DNA of 6,652 nucleotides from Planctomycetota bacterium (GTDB lineage: Bacteria > Planctomycetota > SZUA-567 > H5-PLA8 > CALKMO01): contig JAOACM010000256.1 of assembly GCA_026417845.1 (NCBI GenBank), positions 1 through 6,652 of the forward strand, given 5' to 3'. Of this stretch, positions 6,629-6,652 are shown piece after piece (positions within the stretch are counted from its first letter, which is position 1; every line of letters begins with the position of its first letter). Both the position numbers and the translations under genes were made by a program. The notes beneath the pieces were generated by a model. The model saw only the letters and a list, made by a program, of their open reading frames with translations. It was not told the origin of the DNA and did not search any database.

Positions 6629-6652
6629 CTGTCTCTTATACACATCTCCGAG
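6629..6652 (+). other. Nextera/Tn5 adapter, read-2 side (not genomic)
   Basis: Bases 6629-6647 are the reverse complement of the 19-base mosaic end found at position 1. They are followed by CCGAG (6648-6652), the start of the Nextera read-2 adapter. Genomic sequence therefore ends at 6628. Reverse-strand frames starting here give adapter-derived peptides beginning MYKRQ or MCIRDS, which are not biological. Confidence 0.98.

Noticed and set aside
6314..6645. Minus-strand open frames starting in the 3' end
   Set aside because: Their first residues are encoded by the sequencing adapter, and the rest is antisense to the GT2 gene.

Overview
This is a 6.65 kb piece of GC-rich bacterial DNA. It is almost certainly a metagenomic or single-library contig, because both ends are untrimmed Nextera/Tn5 adapter (1-19 and 6629-6652). 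Real genomic sequence therefore runs only from 20 to 6628. Every gene is on the + strand. The codon composition and the presence of only broadly distributed families point to an uncultured GC-rich bacterium. The phylum cannot be fixed from this sequence.

Layout. (i) 22-393 is the 3' end of an unidentified gene; the protein is rich in Gly, Ser, Tyr and Asn and has no motif I can assign. (ii) 394-815 is a 422-base stretch without a convincing gene. It holds small palindromes and hairpins and ends in the good ribosome binding site of the next gene. (iii) 816-3374 is a complete glycogen/starch phosphorylase (GT35, PLP-dependent) with all major active-site blocks intact. (iv) 3436-4626 is a zinc carboxypeptidase of family M14 that resembles the cytosolic carboxypeptidase (CCP/Nna1) branch, including the N-terminal domain typical of that branch. 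(v) 4627-4767 is a gap with two perfect GC-rich hairpins. (vi) 4768-5898 is a complete GT4 (GT-B) glycosyltransferase. (vii) 5891-6628 is the N-terminal part (246 residues) of a GT2 (GT-A) glycosyltransferase. It starts at TTG inside the end of the GT4 gene and is cut off by the library end.

How they fit. The two glycosyltransferases overlap by 8 bases and are almost certainly one translationally coupled unit, plausibly for building a surface or lipid-linked glycan. The phosphorylase releases glucose-1-phosphate from storage glucan. It is separated from the peptidase by 61 bases, so co-transcription is possible but unproven. No shared pathway linking the phosphorylase, the peptidase and the glycosyltransferases is evident.

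I found no CRISPR array, mobile element, tRNA, rRNA, toxin-antitoxin or defence module. The most interesting biological item is the bacterial CCP-like peptidase, and the most important practical item is the adapter sequence at both ends. I do not see strong evidence for a new multi-gene system.
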